DNA from: Nocardiopsis listeri NBRC 13360 | GTDB lineage: Bacteria > Actinomycetota > Actinomycetes > Streptosporangiales > Streptosporangiaceae | Assembly: GCF_001570765.1 (NCBI RefSeq) | Contig: NZ_BCSH01000001.1 | Location: 124,001-188,000 of the forward strand | Direction of reading: 5' to 3' | DNA length: 64,000 bases | Shown here: one piece after another, positions 34,001-41,347 of the stretch | Layout of the letters: every line of letters begins with the position of its first letter | Position numbering within the stretch: position 1 is the stretch's first letter | The notes under the pieces: generated by a model | What the model saw: only the letters and a program-made list of their open reading frames with translations | What the model was told of the DNA's origin: nothing | The model's database searches: none | Made by a program: the position numbers and the translations under genes

Positions 34001-34096
34001 TGCGCGAACTGTAGTAGGATGACTGATGGAGTCCCTAGCCCGAACTCGGAGAAGTTTTGGTTCCCTTCCGGCGACCCAAGAAATGGCCCACATTAA
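31046..34096 (+). CDS. Type VII-style polymorphic toxin with C-terminal YwqJ-like deaminase domain
   Basis: A 1016-residue toxin. Residues 1-200 are a helical export domain resembling WXG/LXG N-termini. Then comes a middle region with a hydrophobic stretch (VIGTAALNVIGLVGGAALTA) and a long low-complexity, Gly/Ser/Asp/Asn-rich linker. The C-terminal ~150 residues form a cytidine-deaminase-like domain: His921-Ala-Glu923 in LRHAEVKATNELL and Cys986-Ala-Asn-Cys989 in APCCANCSRM, the zinc and proton-shuttle motifs of the YwqJ family. The last quarter is AT-richer, as in a recently exchanged tip. The GTG was preferred over an upstream TTG for its spacing to GGAG. Two YwqK-like genes follow. Confidence 0.85.
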   Translation: MPIADPGAGAATPADPLSVKEQEDRLRDGEGVISPLTFPEPSVSVGYVEAMASGLRELGTSIADTGNDITGSWAGLNGPYSAPEAETLFSVLDPVATDGDTVGEELDRAARALENFAEDVADIKTRWSNLRVEAYDLRSRIAAEGDGWDKGGGFLGFGDSPLKEENDALIERGGKIITDYTEVENTCANAINAGISGRTNFEKQPEGDAELDPNVFYHGFDQDISELAEAWGHENAQTDHGWWVDVSHAVWDFGVDAVQGVGAMVGAHSSEGWFQASWGDALKEYHWDNLTSAASLVGMYDAESDSLGWNGGEGVGEAWKDLAHSVVPWEEWGDRPGYVIGTAALNVIGLVGGAALTATGVGAVVGVPLMAWRGMSIMDGMGGSGRGGAGGVDIDLPDVSQVPQFGGSGSPLINLAGRALDATGFGPSQLADFKAMVNRLMPSGQSGVEPAGSASTQTAGETEGGRPSGARPTQATTETDQRPIQRPVQDPTVADTLAFDDIVNHPDNQAFGDQVRSTRQDQIDQVDRAAKTGSNGAPASEEGRWIGDAGDGRGPEGMGDKEPAMAGGGRPSDTMEASAARNTPAPVEQVRLTDVDGPGGGRPFGNEIAESRGDHGTDTSDRNPTVRNQDGDGSGSPKDGSGNDNGSNNIKDERNPSAEETFANRKQIPPSAPTPDITDESPISGPGENGNDAGDNDDNQARNEDNQERTGQHERVSQGDGDALNGKPTEGEWSESLPKVYPKSELENLPGPRFTPEGSPRPITVDPSRGGLLEEIIEQNGFEITRKNGLIETINGRPHNEFIRERVKERRLEINGFTDPSIKKNKRPMVEFLKTGEASPSLRHVSQKDLGAARGGVYSIVLDRKTGLLAEGFNGRDRSVEISPEDLHPALRDRLNKMIDEAEKDENGDPIFPHGDNPLRHAEVKATNELLLSRPDAQVSDFSQDTVFLFKEDPAVNWSKNNPPDKPAPPRMTPGELEEFQKAPCCANCSRMTDGVPSPNSEKFWFPSGDPRNGPH

Positions 34097-34107
34097 GGAG
34101 TCGTATA

Positions 34108-34512
34108 ATGCGCAGAGTAAATGAAGAGTCAATAGAGTATCCAGACATGACTTACGCATTTCTGGATGGGGAACCCTTCTCGGGGCAGGCTGTAGAGTAC
34201 GAAGATGGGTTTCCTTCTGAGCTGACGACCTATATTGATGGAAAGAATGATGGTCCTCAGTTGAGTTGGGCTGAGGGGGGGCAGTTGACCGCCTTGGGGA
34301 ACTTGACGCCCAACCATGGTTCAGTGGGTCCATGGCATTACTGGGATGAGGAAGGGAACTTGGTCGGTGAAGTGATTAAGGACAGGTTGGGAAATACTAG
34401 AGTAATCCGGAATTGGGATAAGGGGGGGAATCTTATTCGCGAGGAGAAGCGCGCCCCTGTTATTGTCAGCCGTAAGGCCAGGGAGGAGGGTGAAAATCCC
34501 CCCTGGAGATAG
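34108..34512 (+). CDS. YwqK/MORN-type immunity protein
   Basis: A 134-residue protein with toxin-antitoxin YwqK (MORN_2) type repeats: WHYWDEEGNLVGE, then IRNWDKGGNLIREE, and the earlier YIDGKNDGPQLSW. In Bacillus subtilis YwqK neutralises the YwqJ deaminase, so its place 11 bases after a YwqJ-like toxin makes it the likely antidote. AAGGAG lies 7 bases before the ATG. Composition is AT-rich, matching the toxin tip. Confidence 0.85.
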   Translation: MRRVNEESIEYPDMTYAFLDGEPFSGQAVEYEDGFPSELTTYIDGKNDGPQLSWAEGGQLTALGNLTPNHGSVGPWHYWDEEGNLVGEVIKDRLGNTRVIRNWDKGGNLIREEKRAPVIVSRKAREEGENPPWR

Positions 34513-34570
34513 TTGAGTGCAGTAAAGTTAGTCATGAGAAAATCGCGTGCCGGCCTAGCTTAGGGAGAAA

Positions 34571-34987
34571 ATCATCAAACGGGTTGGATTTGACGAGCTG
34601 AAAGATTCGAAAGAATCTCCAGGCGTGAAAACTCTCGATCTAATTCCATTTACCGGGGAAGCTATTCTGCTTGGAGAAAATGGCGGGAAGGAGCTTCGGA
34701 CATTTATTGAGGGGTTGGAAGACGGGCCTGTTTTGGTCTGGAGTCCCAGCGGAAAGCTGGTCGCGCAAGGTAACCGTTACTATCTCTACGGGCCTGTCGG
34801 ACCCTGGCATGAATGGGATGAGCAGGGACGCTTGCTTCGGGAGACCATCTACGACGCTTTGGGTAACAGGATAATCCATCGGGAACTAGATGAGAATCTC
34901 AACATCGTCAAGCAGGAGCGGTTCGCTCCCACCACCCTGATGGCCGACCCTGAAACTGGGGAACAGTATCCTGCCCCTTGGCTCTGA
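34571..34987 (+). pseudogene. Second YwqK-type immunity gene, start codon apparently lost
   Basis: The frame encodes a paralogue of the preceding immunity protein, with matching GPVGPWHEWDEQGRLL and the same spacing of repeats. Homology extends to the ATC codons at 34571, right after AGGGAGAAA, where the paralogue has ATG; no ATG, GTG or TTG precedes them in this frame before a stop. A GTG at 34625 could start a product 18 residues shorter. So either ATC is a mutated or very rare start, or translation begins late. It may be a duplicate in decay, or an immunity gene against a related toxin. Confidence 0.6.
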
Positions 34988-35177
34988 GAGCTCATCTCAA
35001 AAGCCGTTGGCTTGTGGAGTCCTCTCGGCAAGATCTATTTCTGTGGCTCTTTGAGGTTCAGTGCGGTTTGGGTGTTGGCCGCGATCCGGACCGGGATCAG
35101 GCTGCCGTGCCCCAGGGCTCGCCGGCGTTGCCTCAGCTCAGTAGGGTATGGCCGTAACGTAGAAGCTGGCCACGAGA

Positions 35178-36170
35178 ATGGCCATTTCTTTCGCCGTCCC
35201 GCCTGTCCCACCATTTCCACCTTCGGACGATGGCCGCTTTGGGGAATTTAATGAGATTTTTTGGCCTCCGGAAGGGGAAAAAGTGAAATACTCGATTCCT
35301 GTGCATGATCTGAGCCATCGAGATGAGCCAGGGAGAAGCGAGCGCCATAGGGAAGATCGGGAGGAGTACTCGGAGATTCTAGAGCACAACCCCGGTGGCG
35401 TAGACATCATGGTCGGCTCCTTCCATATCGCCACTACCTACAAAACCGTGGCGGATCCCGAGGTGGTCGAGTTGGACACCTGGGAAGCCTGGGTGGCCGA
35501 CATGCAGATGCACTACGCACTCTTCAAGATCACGACTTCTCCTGAGGGCGAGCCCTTGGAGTTGATGATCAACCACAAGGTGCGTAAGACCAAGGCGACG
35601 GGGCCTGACTACTCGGCCAACGCGGGTAACTGGACCACCGCGTTCTTCCTGGCCGTCATCTGTCGTGAGCAGGAGCGGTATCGGGAGCTCTGTGAGATCC
35701 CGGTGGAGACGCTTCGTGAGTACGGGGAGTCGGAGGGAACCCGCTACAACCCCTACGTCTACTACTGGATCGCCGCTCTTCAAGACTTTGTTCTGGGCGG
35801 CCCGGATCTGGGTGAGAACCTGCTCAAGGCGATGGAGCTGTCTGCGCCTGAGCAGTCCGAGATCGGTAGCGCGGAGAGCCTCGACAAGCTGATCTTCCCC
35901 CAGTTGAATGCCTTCCGCTATTTGGTGCAGCGGGACAGTGACGGGTTCAATGAGGCGCTGGCGGAGGGGTTGGTGTCGCATGCCGAGTTCTGGACGACCG
36001 AGGACCGTGTCAACGAGATCGATGGGGTCTTTCATCTGGGTCTTCTGGCCCTCGCGTGTCTGGCCTATGACACCGCGGAGGTGGATCCTGACTTCAGCCT
36101 CGAAGTCGAATCCGGGTATCTGCCCAAGCATCTCGTGCGCAGGTCCTGGTACGGCGAGTTCCCCACGTGA
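35178..36170 (+). CDS. Imm49-like immunity protein
   Basis: A 330-residue mostly helical protein. It has the layout of the Imm49 family: an N-terminal region containing NPGGVDIMVGSFHIATTY, then a long helical array with NAGNWTTAFFLAVICR and a C-terminus of SGYLPKHLV. Imm49 proteins are immunity proteins of polymorphic toxin systems; here no cognate toxin sits next to it, so it may be an orphan kept after a toxin tip was lost. The first 35 residues are Pro-rich and could be artefactual. The start ATG has only a weak GAG upstream. Composition returns to high GC after the first ~130 bases. Confidence 0.6.
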   Translation: MAISFAVPPVPPFPPSDDGRFGEFNEIFWPPEGEKVKYSIPVHDLSHRDEPGRSERHREDREEYSEILEHNPGGVDIMVGSFHIATTYKTVADPEVVELDTWEAWVADMQMHYALFKITTSPEGEPLELMINHKVRKTKATGPDYSANAGNWTTAFFLAVICREQERYRELCEIPVETLREYGESEGTRYNPYVYYWIAALQDFVLGGPDLGENLLKAMELSAPEQSEIGSAESLDKLIFPQLNAFRYLVQRDSDGFNEALAEGLVSHAEFWTTEDRVNEIDGVFHLGLLALACLAYDTAEVDPDFSLEVESGYLPKHLVRRSWYGEFPT

Positions 36171-36235
36171 TCGGCCTCTGCGTGATCGGCCGCTGTACGG
36201 GCAGAGGTCTGCTCACCCTCGAGCCTTGGACATAA

Positions 36236-36270
36236 GTGTGGGGCGAGGCCCTCGCGACCTCGCCCCACAC
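36236..36270. terminator. Bidirectional hairpin terminator
   Basis: A perfect 13-bp stem (GTGTGGGGCGAGG and its inverse) with a 9-base loop lies between the convergent Imm49-like and luciferase-like genes. Confidence 0.85.
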
Positions 36271-36359
36271 CCCGGTGGCCGGGGGAGACGGTCCGGGTCC
36301 TGCCTGACCCGGTTCCGCCACCCTTGACCCAGTTCCCCCGACCAGGGTCTTGTGTCCCC

Positions 36360-37424
36360 TCAGCCCTCTTTGGCCGCCCCCAGGTCGTACAGGTCGGCGA
36401 GCGCCTCATAGGAGTACATGCGGGCCTTCTTGTCGAAGATCATCGACGAGACCATCAGCTCGTCCACGCCGGTGTCGGCGACGAACTGGTCGATCTTGGC
36501 CTTGACGGTCTCGGGTGCACCAACGAACGAGTAGCGCAGCATCGACTCCAGCTGCTGCTTCTCCCCGGGCCGCCACATGGTGTCGAGCGACGTGGGGTCG
36601 ATGGGCGGCGGCAGGAGCCCGCGGGCGTTGCGCAGGGTGCCCAGGAACGATTGCTGCATGGAGGTGAACAGCTTCCGCGCCTCGTTGTCGGTGGGGGCGA
36701 TGAACACGTTGACCCCCGCCATGACGTAGGGCCGCGTCGACTGCTCGGAGGGCGCGAAGTTCTCCCGGTAGGAGGCCAGGGCCTCGTACAGCGCCTGCGG
36801 TGCGAAGTGCGAGGCGAACGCGTACGGCAGCCCCAGATGGGCGGCCAGCTGGGCGCCGAACAGGCTCGACCCGAGGATCCACAGCGGCACGCGAAGCCCT
36901 TCGCCGGGCACGGCGCGCACCGGTTGGCCGGGGGATGCCGGTTCGAAGAAGGCCTGCAACTCCTGGACGTCCTGCGGGAACGTGGAGGAGGCGGAGTGGT
37001 CGCGGCGCAGCGCACGCATGGTGCGCGGGTCGGTGCCGGGCGCGCGGCCCAGTCCCAGGTCGACGCGGCCGGGGTAGAGGGAGGCCAGGGTGCCGAACTG
37101 TTCGGCGATCACCAGGGGCGAGTGGTTGGGGAGCATGACGCCGCCCGAACCCACGCGGATGGTGGAGGTGCCCTCGGCGATGAAGCCCAGGGCCACGGAG
37201 GTGGCGGCGCTGGCGATGGCGCGCATGTTGTGGTGCTCGGACAGCCAGAACCGGGTGTAGCCCCAGCTCTCCAGGTTCTGGGCGAGTTCGCGGGCGTCAC
37301 GGAGGGCCTGACCGGGCTCGGAACCCTCGACGATGCTCGCGTGGTCCAGGACGGACAGGGCGAGCCCGCCCCCGGGTACGGGTGATCCGGGAAGGTTCTC
37401 TCTGGCGCTCTCGGCTTCGGTCAT
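36360..37424 (-). CDS. Luciferase-like flavin monooxygenase (MsnO8-type LLM)
   Basis: A 354-residue flavin-dependent oxidoreductase of the bacterial-luciferase-like (LLM) family. It has the TIM-barrel pattern: LSVLDHASI at the first strand, [16 protein letters not shown] near the flavin site, [20 protein letters not shown] and [14 protein letters not shown], which are MsnO8/LLM hallmarks. Such enzymes use reduced flavin and oxygen on small organic substrates; which one is not clear. The ATG was chosen for the GGGGG upstream; a GTG five codons earlier is possible. The divergent ArsR gene and a large palindrome in the spacer suggest shared control. Confidence 0.88.
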   Translation of the reverse strand: MTEAESARENLPGSPVPGGGLALSVLDHASIVEGSEPGQALRDARELAQNLESWGYTRFWLSEHHNMRAIASAATSVALGFIAEGTSTIRVGSGGVMLPNHSPLVIAEQFGTLASLYPGRVDLGLGRAPGTDPRTMRALRRDHSASSTFPQDVQELQAFFEPASPGQPVRAVPGEGLRVPLWILGSSLFGAQLAAHLGLPYAFASHFAPQALYEALASYRENFAPSEQSTRPYVMAGVNVFIAPTDNEARKLFTSMQQSFLGTLRNARGLLPPPIDPTSLDTMWRPGEKQQLESMLRYSFVGAPETVKAKIDQFVADTGVDELMVSSMIFDKKARMYSYEALADLYDLGAAKEG

Positions 37425-37448
37425 CTCAGTTACCCCCACTGACCTCGG

Positions 37449-37477
37449 ATGTTCGATGATCGACGATCATCGAACAT
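37449..37477. promoter_or_regulatory. 29-bp perfect palindrome between LLM and ArsR genes (operator)
   Basis: The arms ATGTTCGATGATCG and their exact inverse flank one base. It is nested: TTCGATGATCG inside is also a shorter dyad unit. It lies between the start codons of the divergent genes, overlapping the region where both promoters should be, so it is very likely the ArsR protein's operator. Confidence 0.75.
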
Positions 37478-37537
37478 TGACGGTACACTCGCGCCTGAAC
37501 GCATACCAAATCCGAACGGGTGAGTGGAGGTGGGGCT

Positions 37538-37864
37538 ATGGCACCCCGGGGTGTGTCCAAGGGGCCGGAGCATCCGGCGTTGGACGAGGTCGAACTGGTC
37601 ACGGTCCTGTCCGCGCTGGCCGAGCCCACGAGGCTGCGGATCGTGTGCATGCTCGCGGCGCTGGAGGGCGAGCGGGCCTGGAAGGACATCGATCTGCCGA
37701 TCGCGCAGTCCACGCTCAGCCATCACCTGAAGATCCTGCGCAACGCGGGTCTGTTGCTGAATCGGACCGAGGGCACGCGGTGCTTCGTGTCGTTGCGCGA
37801 CCAGGAGCTGGAGGGGCGCTTTCCGGGGCTGCTCGAGACGGTGCTCAACTGCCGGGACCGCTGA
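37538..37864 (+). CDS. ArsR-family winged-helix transcriptional regulator
   Basis: A 108-residue ArsR-type regulator: ALAEPTRLRIVCML (helix 1-2), ending with the recognition helix QSTLSHHLKILRNAGLL and the wing RTEGTRCFVSL. It has no CxC metal-binding motif in the usual place, so its signal is probably not arsenite but a small molecule or oxidation; two lone Cys (RIVCML and LNCRDR) are the only thiols apart from one at TRCF. Its gene faces the luciferase-like gene over a perfect palindrome, so it most likely represses both. GGAGG 7 bases before the ATG. Confidence 0.88.
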   Translation: MAPRGVSKGPEHPALDEVELVTVLSALAEPTRLRIVCMLAALEGERAWKDIDLPIAQSTLSHHLKILRNAGLLLNRTEGTRCFVSLRDQELEGRFPGLLETVLNCRDR

Positions 37865-37951
37865 CCCCACCGTGACCGGTGTCATCCTCAGCTTGTTCAC
37901 GATGGGACCAACGAAGGTGGCCGCGATCGAGTTCCCAAGACGTGCGGAAGA

Positions 37952-37991
37952 CCCGGCGATCCCTTCCCCCCTGATGCGAGAGATCGCCGGG
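37952..37991. other. Hairpin, 10-bp arms with 20-base loop
   Basis: CCCGGCGATC and its exact inverse flank 20 bases. It may terminate the ArsR transcript, about 90 bases past its stop. Confidence 0.5.
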
Positions 37992-38087
37992 CCTCCACCC
38001 CCTATGGCAAGGGCCCCCGAACCCTCTGGTCCCCATCTCCCTCCCAGTGCCTGTCGGCCGGAGGGCAGTAGAGCCAGAGGCCCTGTG

Positions 38088-38149
38088 ACGGTGGTGAGGT
38101 ATCCACGTGCGTGAAGAACGTGGATTCCCCCGATAAACCTCACCGCCGT
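38088..38149. other. 62-base composite stem with one-sided bulge (structured RNA or IS end candidate)
   Basis: An outer stem pairs ACGGTGGTGAGGT with ACCTCACCGCCGT (13 pairs, one G-T). It is stacked directly on an inner stem ATCCACGT / ACGTGGAT with a 9-base loop. The 3' side has an 11-base bulge, TCCCCCGATAA. Twenty-one pairs in this form are unlikely by chance. The end GAACGTGGATTCCCC recalls right ends of IS200/IS605 (TnpB) elements, where tnpB is followed by a structured guide-RNA scaffold, but no transposase remains, so this is a guess. Confidence 0.5.
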
Positions 38150-38163
38150 ACTTCGGAAATAGG

Positions 38164-38201
38164 ACTATCGAAAGTTCTACCCGGGAATGACGAACTATCG
38201 A
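38164..38201. repeat. Direct repeat ACTATCGA spaced by three helical turns
   Basis: The octamer occurs at 38164-38171 and 38194-38201, exactly 30 bases apart, in an AT-rich stretch. This spacing puts both on the same DNA face, as for a cooperatively binding regulator. Confidence 0.4.
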
Positions 38202-38793
38202 TATTCCTCTCCTCTTCGGCCCGCCCGGCCTCGTGTGACTAACGTGGAAAAGCGGGCCCGTGATGTACTCTAGCGCCTTCCCGGACCATTCTTGACCCGT
38301 GCCGCTGGGTCGGGTCGTGGCCGACGCGACCCAGTGGACGTGGAGTGTCGAGTACACCGTGTGGACACCACGACGGCCGCGGTCCTCGATGCGAAGACCA
38401 CCGCGGTCGGCTGTCCGACGACAACGAGTATGCCTGAGAACGTGCGTCGTCCGCAGCCATTCGAGATTAATCGTCGAAGTTGATCGTGGGGTTTGGCCGG
38501 ACCCGGCCATCGGTATTTTGTTGGTTCATATGCCTCGAAGGAACCACTTGGTGGTACTGCGGGGCGATCGTGTAGGGCCAACGGGATTCAGGACGAAGGG
38601 CCCGATATCTGGAGTTCGACGGGAAAGAGGGATCGCGCGGACGCAATGGTCGCACGGGGTTGCGGCCGATGGTTCCGGTGACGGAGGTGAGAACCGCGTC
38701 CGCGCGGGCAGGTCCTAGCACCAAGAGGCCGCTGACGGCATCCCACCTTCCGGTAGTGTGCCTCGCTCCCCCCGGCTTGCAGAAGGGTCACTC

Positions 38794-41004
38794 GTGAACA
38801 TCGGTGAAGAGTCCACCAACGGCCATCGGCCGACCGACGACGTCGGGAACCGGATCGGCGAGACCTTCGGCGGATACCGGCTCACCGAGGTTCTGGGCGT
38901 GGGCGGTTTCGGCACCGTCTACCTGGGGCGCCATGACGATGGCCACGTCGCCGCCATCAAGGTCCTGCACGAGCCGGCCGGCGCTTCTCCGGTGGAACGC
39001 GAACGCGACCGAGAGCGTTTCCGCAAGGAGGTCGAGCACAACAAGCAGGTCAAGCGGTACTTCATCGCCGAGGTGTTCGACGCAGGGACCGAGGACGACC
39101 CGCCCTGGGTGGTGACGGAGTACGTCGAGGGCAGGACCCTGCGCGAACTCGTCGGTGAGGAAGGACCCCTGTACGGCGACCCCCTCTACCGGCTGGCGCT
39201 CGCCACCGCCACGTCCCTGGGGGCCGTGCACGGCGCCAACATCGTCCACCGCGACTTCACCCCCACCAACATCATCATCACCAGCGAGGGCGTCCGGGTC
39301 ATCGACTTCGGGATCGCCCGCACCCTGGACAACCGCACCGCCCTGGCCAGCGGGCTCATCGGCACTCCGCGGTACATGGCGCCCGAACAGGCCAACGGTT
39401 CCGAGGTCACCGCCGCCATCGACGTGCACGCCTGGGGAGCGGTGATGGCCTTCGCGGCGACCGGCGGGCACGTGTTCGACGCGCCCAACGACCACCGCAT
39501 CCTCGAACGGATCAAACACGACACCCCCGACCTGCGGGGAGTGCCCGACTACCTGGCGAGGATCGTGGCGAGCTGTCTGCACAAGGAACCGGAGCGGCGC
39601 CCCACGTCCTACCGACTCCTGGCCATCCTCCTGGGCAAGGAGGTCCCGCCCGAGCACGAACGCCTCGAGGCCGGCCACGCGAGCGGCACCCTGCTGCTGG
39701 ACGAGGGCGTGCAGGCCTACTGGCGCAGCGTCAGTGGCAGTAGACGGTCGCCCTTCCAGATCGCGGGCGTGTACTACGCCGACCCCACCGAACTCGCCGC
39801 GGGCATGCAGGAACGGTGGGCGGAGGCGCACGAGATGCTGAGTGAGCCGCGCGAACGCCACGCGTTGCTGCGTTGGCTGCCCGAGAAGGACAGTGGGGCC
39901 CACCGGGTGGTGGGAGCGCTACCGGAGGACTACGGGGGCGCCGACGTCCAGGCCGCCCACCTGATCGCCGAACTCGACCCCCACCTGGGTGCGCTCTTCC
40001 GCGACGTCGACATGTCCTGGGGCGCCCTGTTCAGTACCCGGGACGGGCGCGCCTGGCCGTACCGGGACGGCGAGTACGACTCGCTCATGCACTTCATCGA
40101 GCGCTATGACCTGTTGGGGGCGTTCGGCAAGCACCACTGCTTCCGCAACGAACACGCGCCGTGCGTGTGGGGCGCTCCGTGCGTCCTGTACGGCAGGGTC
40201 GCCCGCCAGGCCAGGGTCTTGTTCGATCGGCTGCGCAGGGGGCAGGAGTGGATGAACAGGGTCGCCGAGTCCTTGGCGTTCACTCCGAGGGAGATCTCGC
40301 CGGTGCGCAAGGGCGACCTCGTCCACATGCTCGCCACCCACGACAAGCGCGATGCGGACGCGGGTGTGCTGGTGGCGTGGGTGACGCAGGGGTTCCAGGA
40401 GGGTCCCGAACAGCAGGTCCTCCAACGGGTGCGCGCCGCCATCGAGGAGGCCGACGACCCGTGGCCGGTCGCCGTGGCGCTGCGGGCCCAGCGCGAGGAC
40501 CTGTCGACGGTGGCGGAGCGGGGAAAGCGGCTGCGCGACCGCGCCGAGGCGCGGCGGGCACTGCGGGCGAAGGCGGTGGGGGAGGACCGGGACGAGGGAG
40601 CGCCCTCCGAGTCGCGAACCGGCGAGGCCGTGCGGGAGCGGTCACAGGAGAGACTGGAAGCCTTGGAGAACGGTGTCTCCCGATACCTGCCCCGGGGCCT
40701 GTCGATCCTGGGCGCGGGTACGGCGACGGTGGGGCTGGTCTTCGGCGTCGCCTACACGAGCTCCCTGGGCGTGCTCGCCTTGGTGATGATCCTCGCCGGT
40801 CTCGCCCTCGGCGCGATCGGAACGGTCCTGGGACGGGACCAGGGCAGGGAGGTCGACGCGCTGCGGCGGCGCCTGGAGGAGGGCCCCGGCACGATCACCC
40901 GACCGCCGGCCGTCGTCGAGGACGACGACGGATACGAGGGCGATGCGGGAAGCGAGGAGCAGCTCAAGAAGTTGCGCGGGCACCTGTCTGATTTTCCGGG
41001 CTGA
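38794..41004 (+). CDS. Ser/Thr protein kinase-like protein with altered catalytic loop
   Basis: A 736-residue protein. Residues 28-290 form a PknB-type kinase domain: GVGGFGTVYLG glycine loop, AAIKVL with Lys56, HRDFTPTN loop (His152-Arg-Asp154) and DFG. The loop Lys of HRDLKPxN is Thr here (HRDFTPTN), which usually lowers activity. A 300-residue region of unknown type follows, then two hydrophobic segments near residues 635-685 (LGVLALVMILAGLALGAIG) and a charged tail. The start GTG has AGAAGGG 6 bases upstream; an earlier in-frame start would add 12 residues. It may sense or signal at the membrane. Confidence 0.82.
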   Translation: MNIGEESTNGHRPTDDVGNRIGETFGGYRLTEVLGVGGFGTVYLGRHDDGHVAAIKVLHEPAGASPVERERDRERFRKEVEHNKQVKRYFIAEVFDAGTEDDPPWVVTEYVEGRTLRELVGEEGPLYGDPLYRLALATATSLGAVHGANIVHRDFTPTNIIITSEGVRVIDFGIARTLDNRTALASGLIGTPRYMAPEQANGSEVTAAIDVHAWGAVMAFAATGGHVFDAPNDHRILERIKHDTPDLRGVPDYLARIVASCLHKEPERRPTSYRLLAILLGKEVPPEHERLEAGHASGTLLLDEGVQAYWRSVSGSRRSPFQIAGVYYADPTELAAGMQERWAEAHEMLSEPRERHALLRWLPEKDSGAHRVVGALPEDYGGADVQAAHLIAELDPHLGALFRDVDMSWGALFSTRDGRAWPYRDGEYDSLMHFIERYDLLGAFGKHHCFRNEHAPCVWGAPCVLYGRVARQARVLFDRLRRGQEWMNRVAESLAFTPREISPVRKGDLVHMLATHDKRDADAGVLVAWVTQGFQEGPEQQVLQRVRAAIEEADDPWPVAVALRAQREDLSTVAERGKRLRDRAEARRALRAKAVGEDRDEGAPSESRTGEAVRERSQERLEALENGVSRYLPRGLSILGAGTATVGLVFGVAYTSSLGVLALVMILAGLALGAIGTVLGRDQGREVDALRRRLEEGPGTITRPPAVVEDDDGYEGDAGSEEQLKKLRGHLSDFPG

Positions 41005-41347
41005 GTACGAATTCCGTCCTCCCGCCCAACAACCTGATAACGGCCGAGGACGCGAAACGGGGCCTTTGGATGCTGTGGCGCCGGTCTCATTCGTCGATTC
41101 GCGAAGGAACGCATGGAACCTGGAACCACGATGAACAGCGGCTTCCCGGCCTGGGGGCGGTCGCACGTGTGGCGGTGGATGGTCGACCGAAAGCCCTTTC
41201 CGGGCGGCCCCGTAGGGCTTTTCGATACCGCGGACCCGGCGACGGGTACCCCGACGATTGGGTAGATTCTCAGGACCACGGGATCGAATGTGCTATCCCG
41301 GCACAGGCCACCACAACCGTCCCTTGATGTGTGGAAAGCTGCCCCCA
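41005..41347. other. Region between the two kinase genes
   Basis: About 340 bases with no clear gene. It separates the two kinase-like genes, so the second has room for its own promoter. Confidence 0.4.

Larger units (their letters stand above)
37865..38793. other. Long intergenic region rich in hairpins
   Basis: About 930 bases between the ArsR gene and a kinase gene without a convincing gene. It holds two hairpins and a direct repeat (listed separately). The latter half (38260-38760) has no structure that I can identify. Confidence 0.45.

Noticed and set aside
34988-35177. Possible transposase or toxin-tip remnant between the YwqK-like and Imm49-like genes
   Set aside because: No recognisable motif in any frame over this 190-base gap.
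37872-38114. An 80-codon frame after the ArsR gene
   Set aside because: Crosses both hairpins, Pro/Arg-rich, no ribosome site; treated as intergenic.
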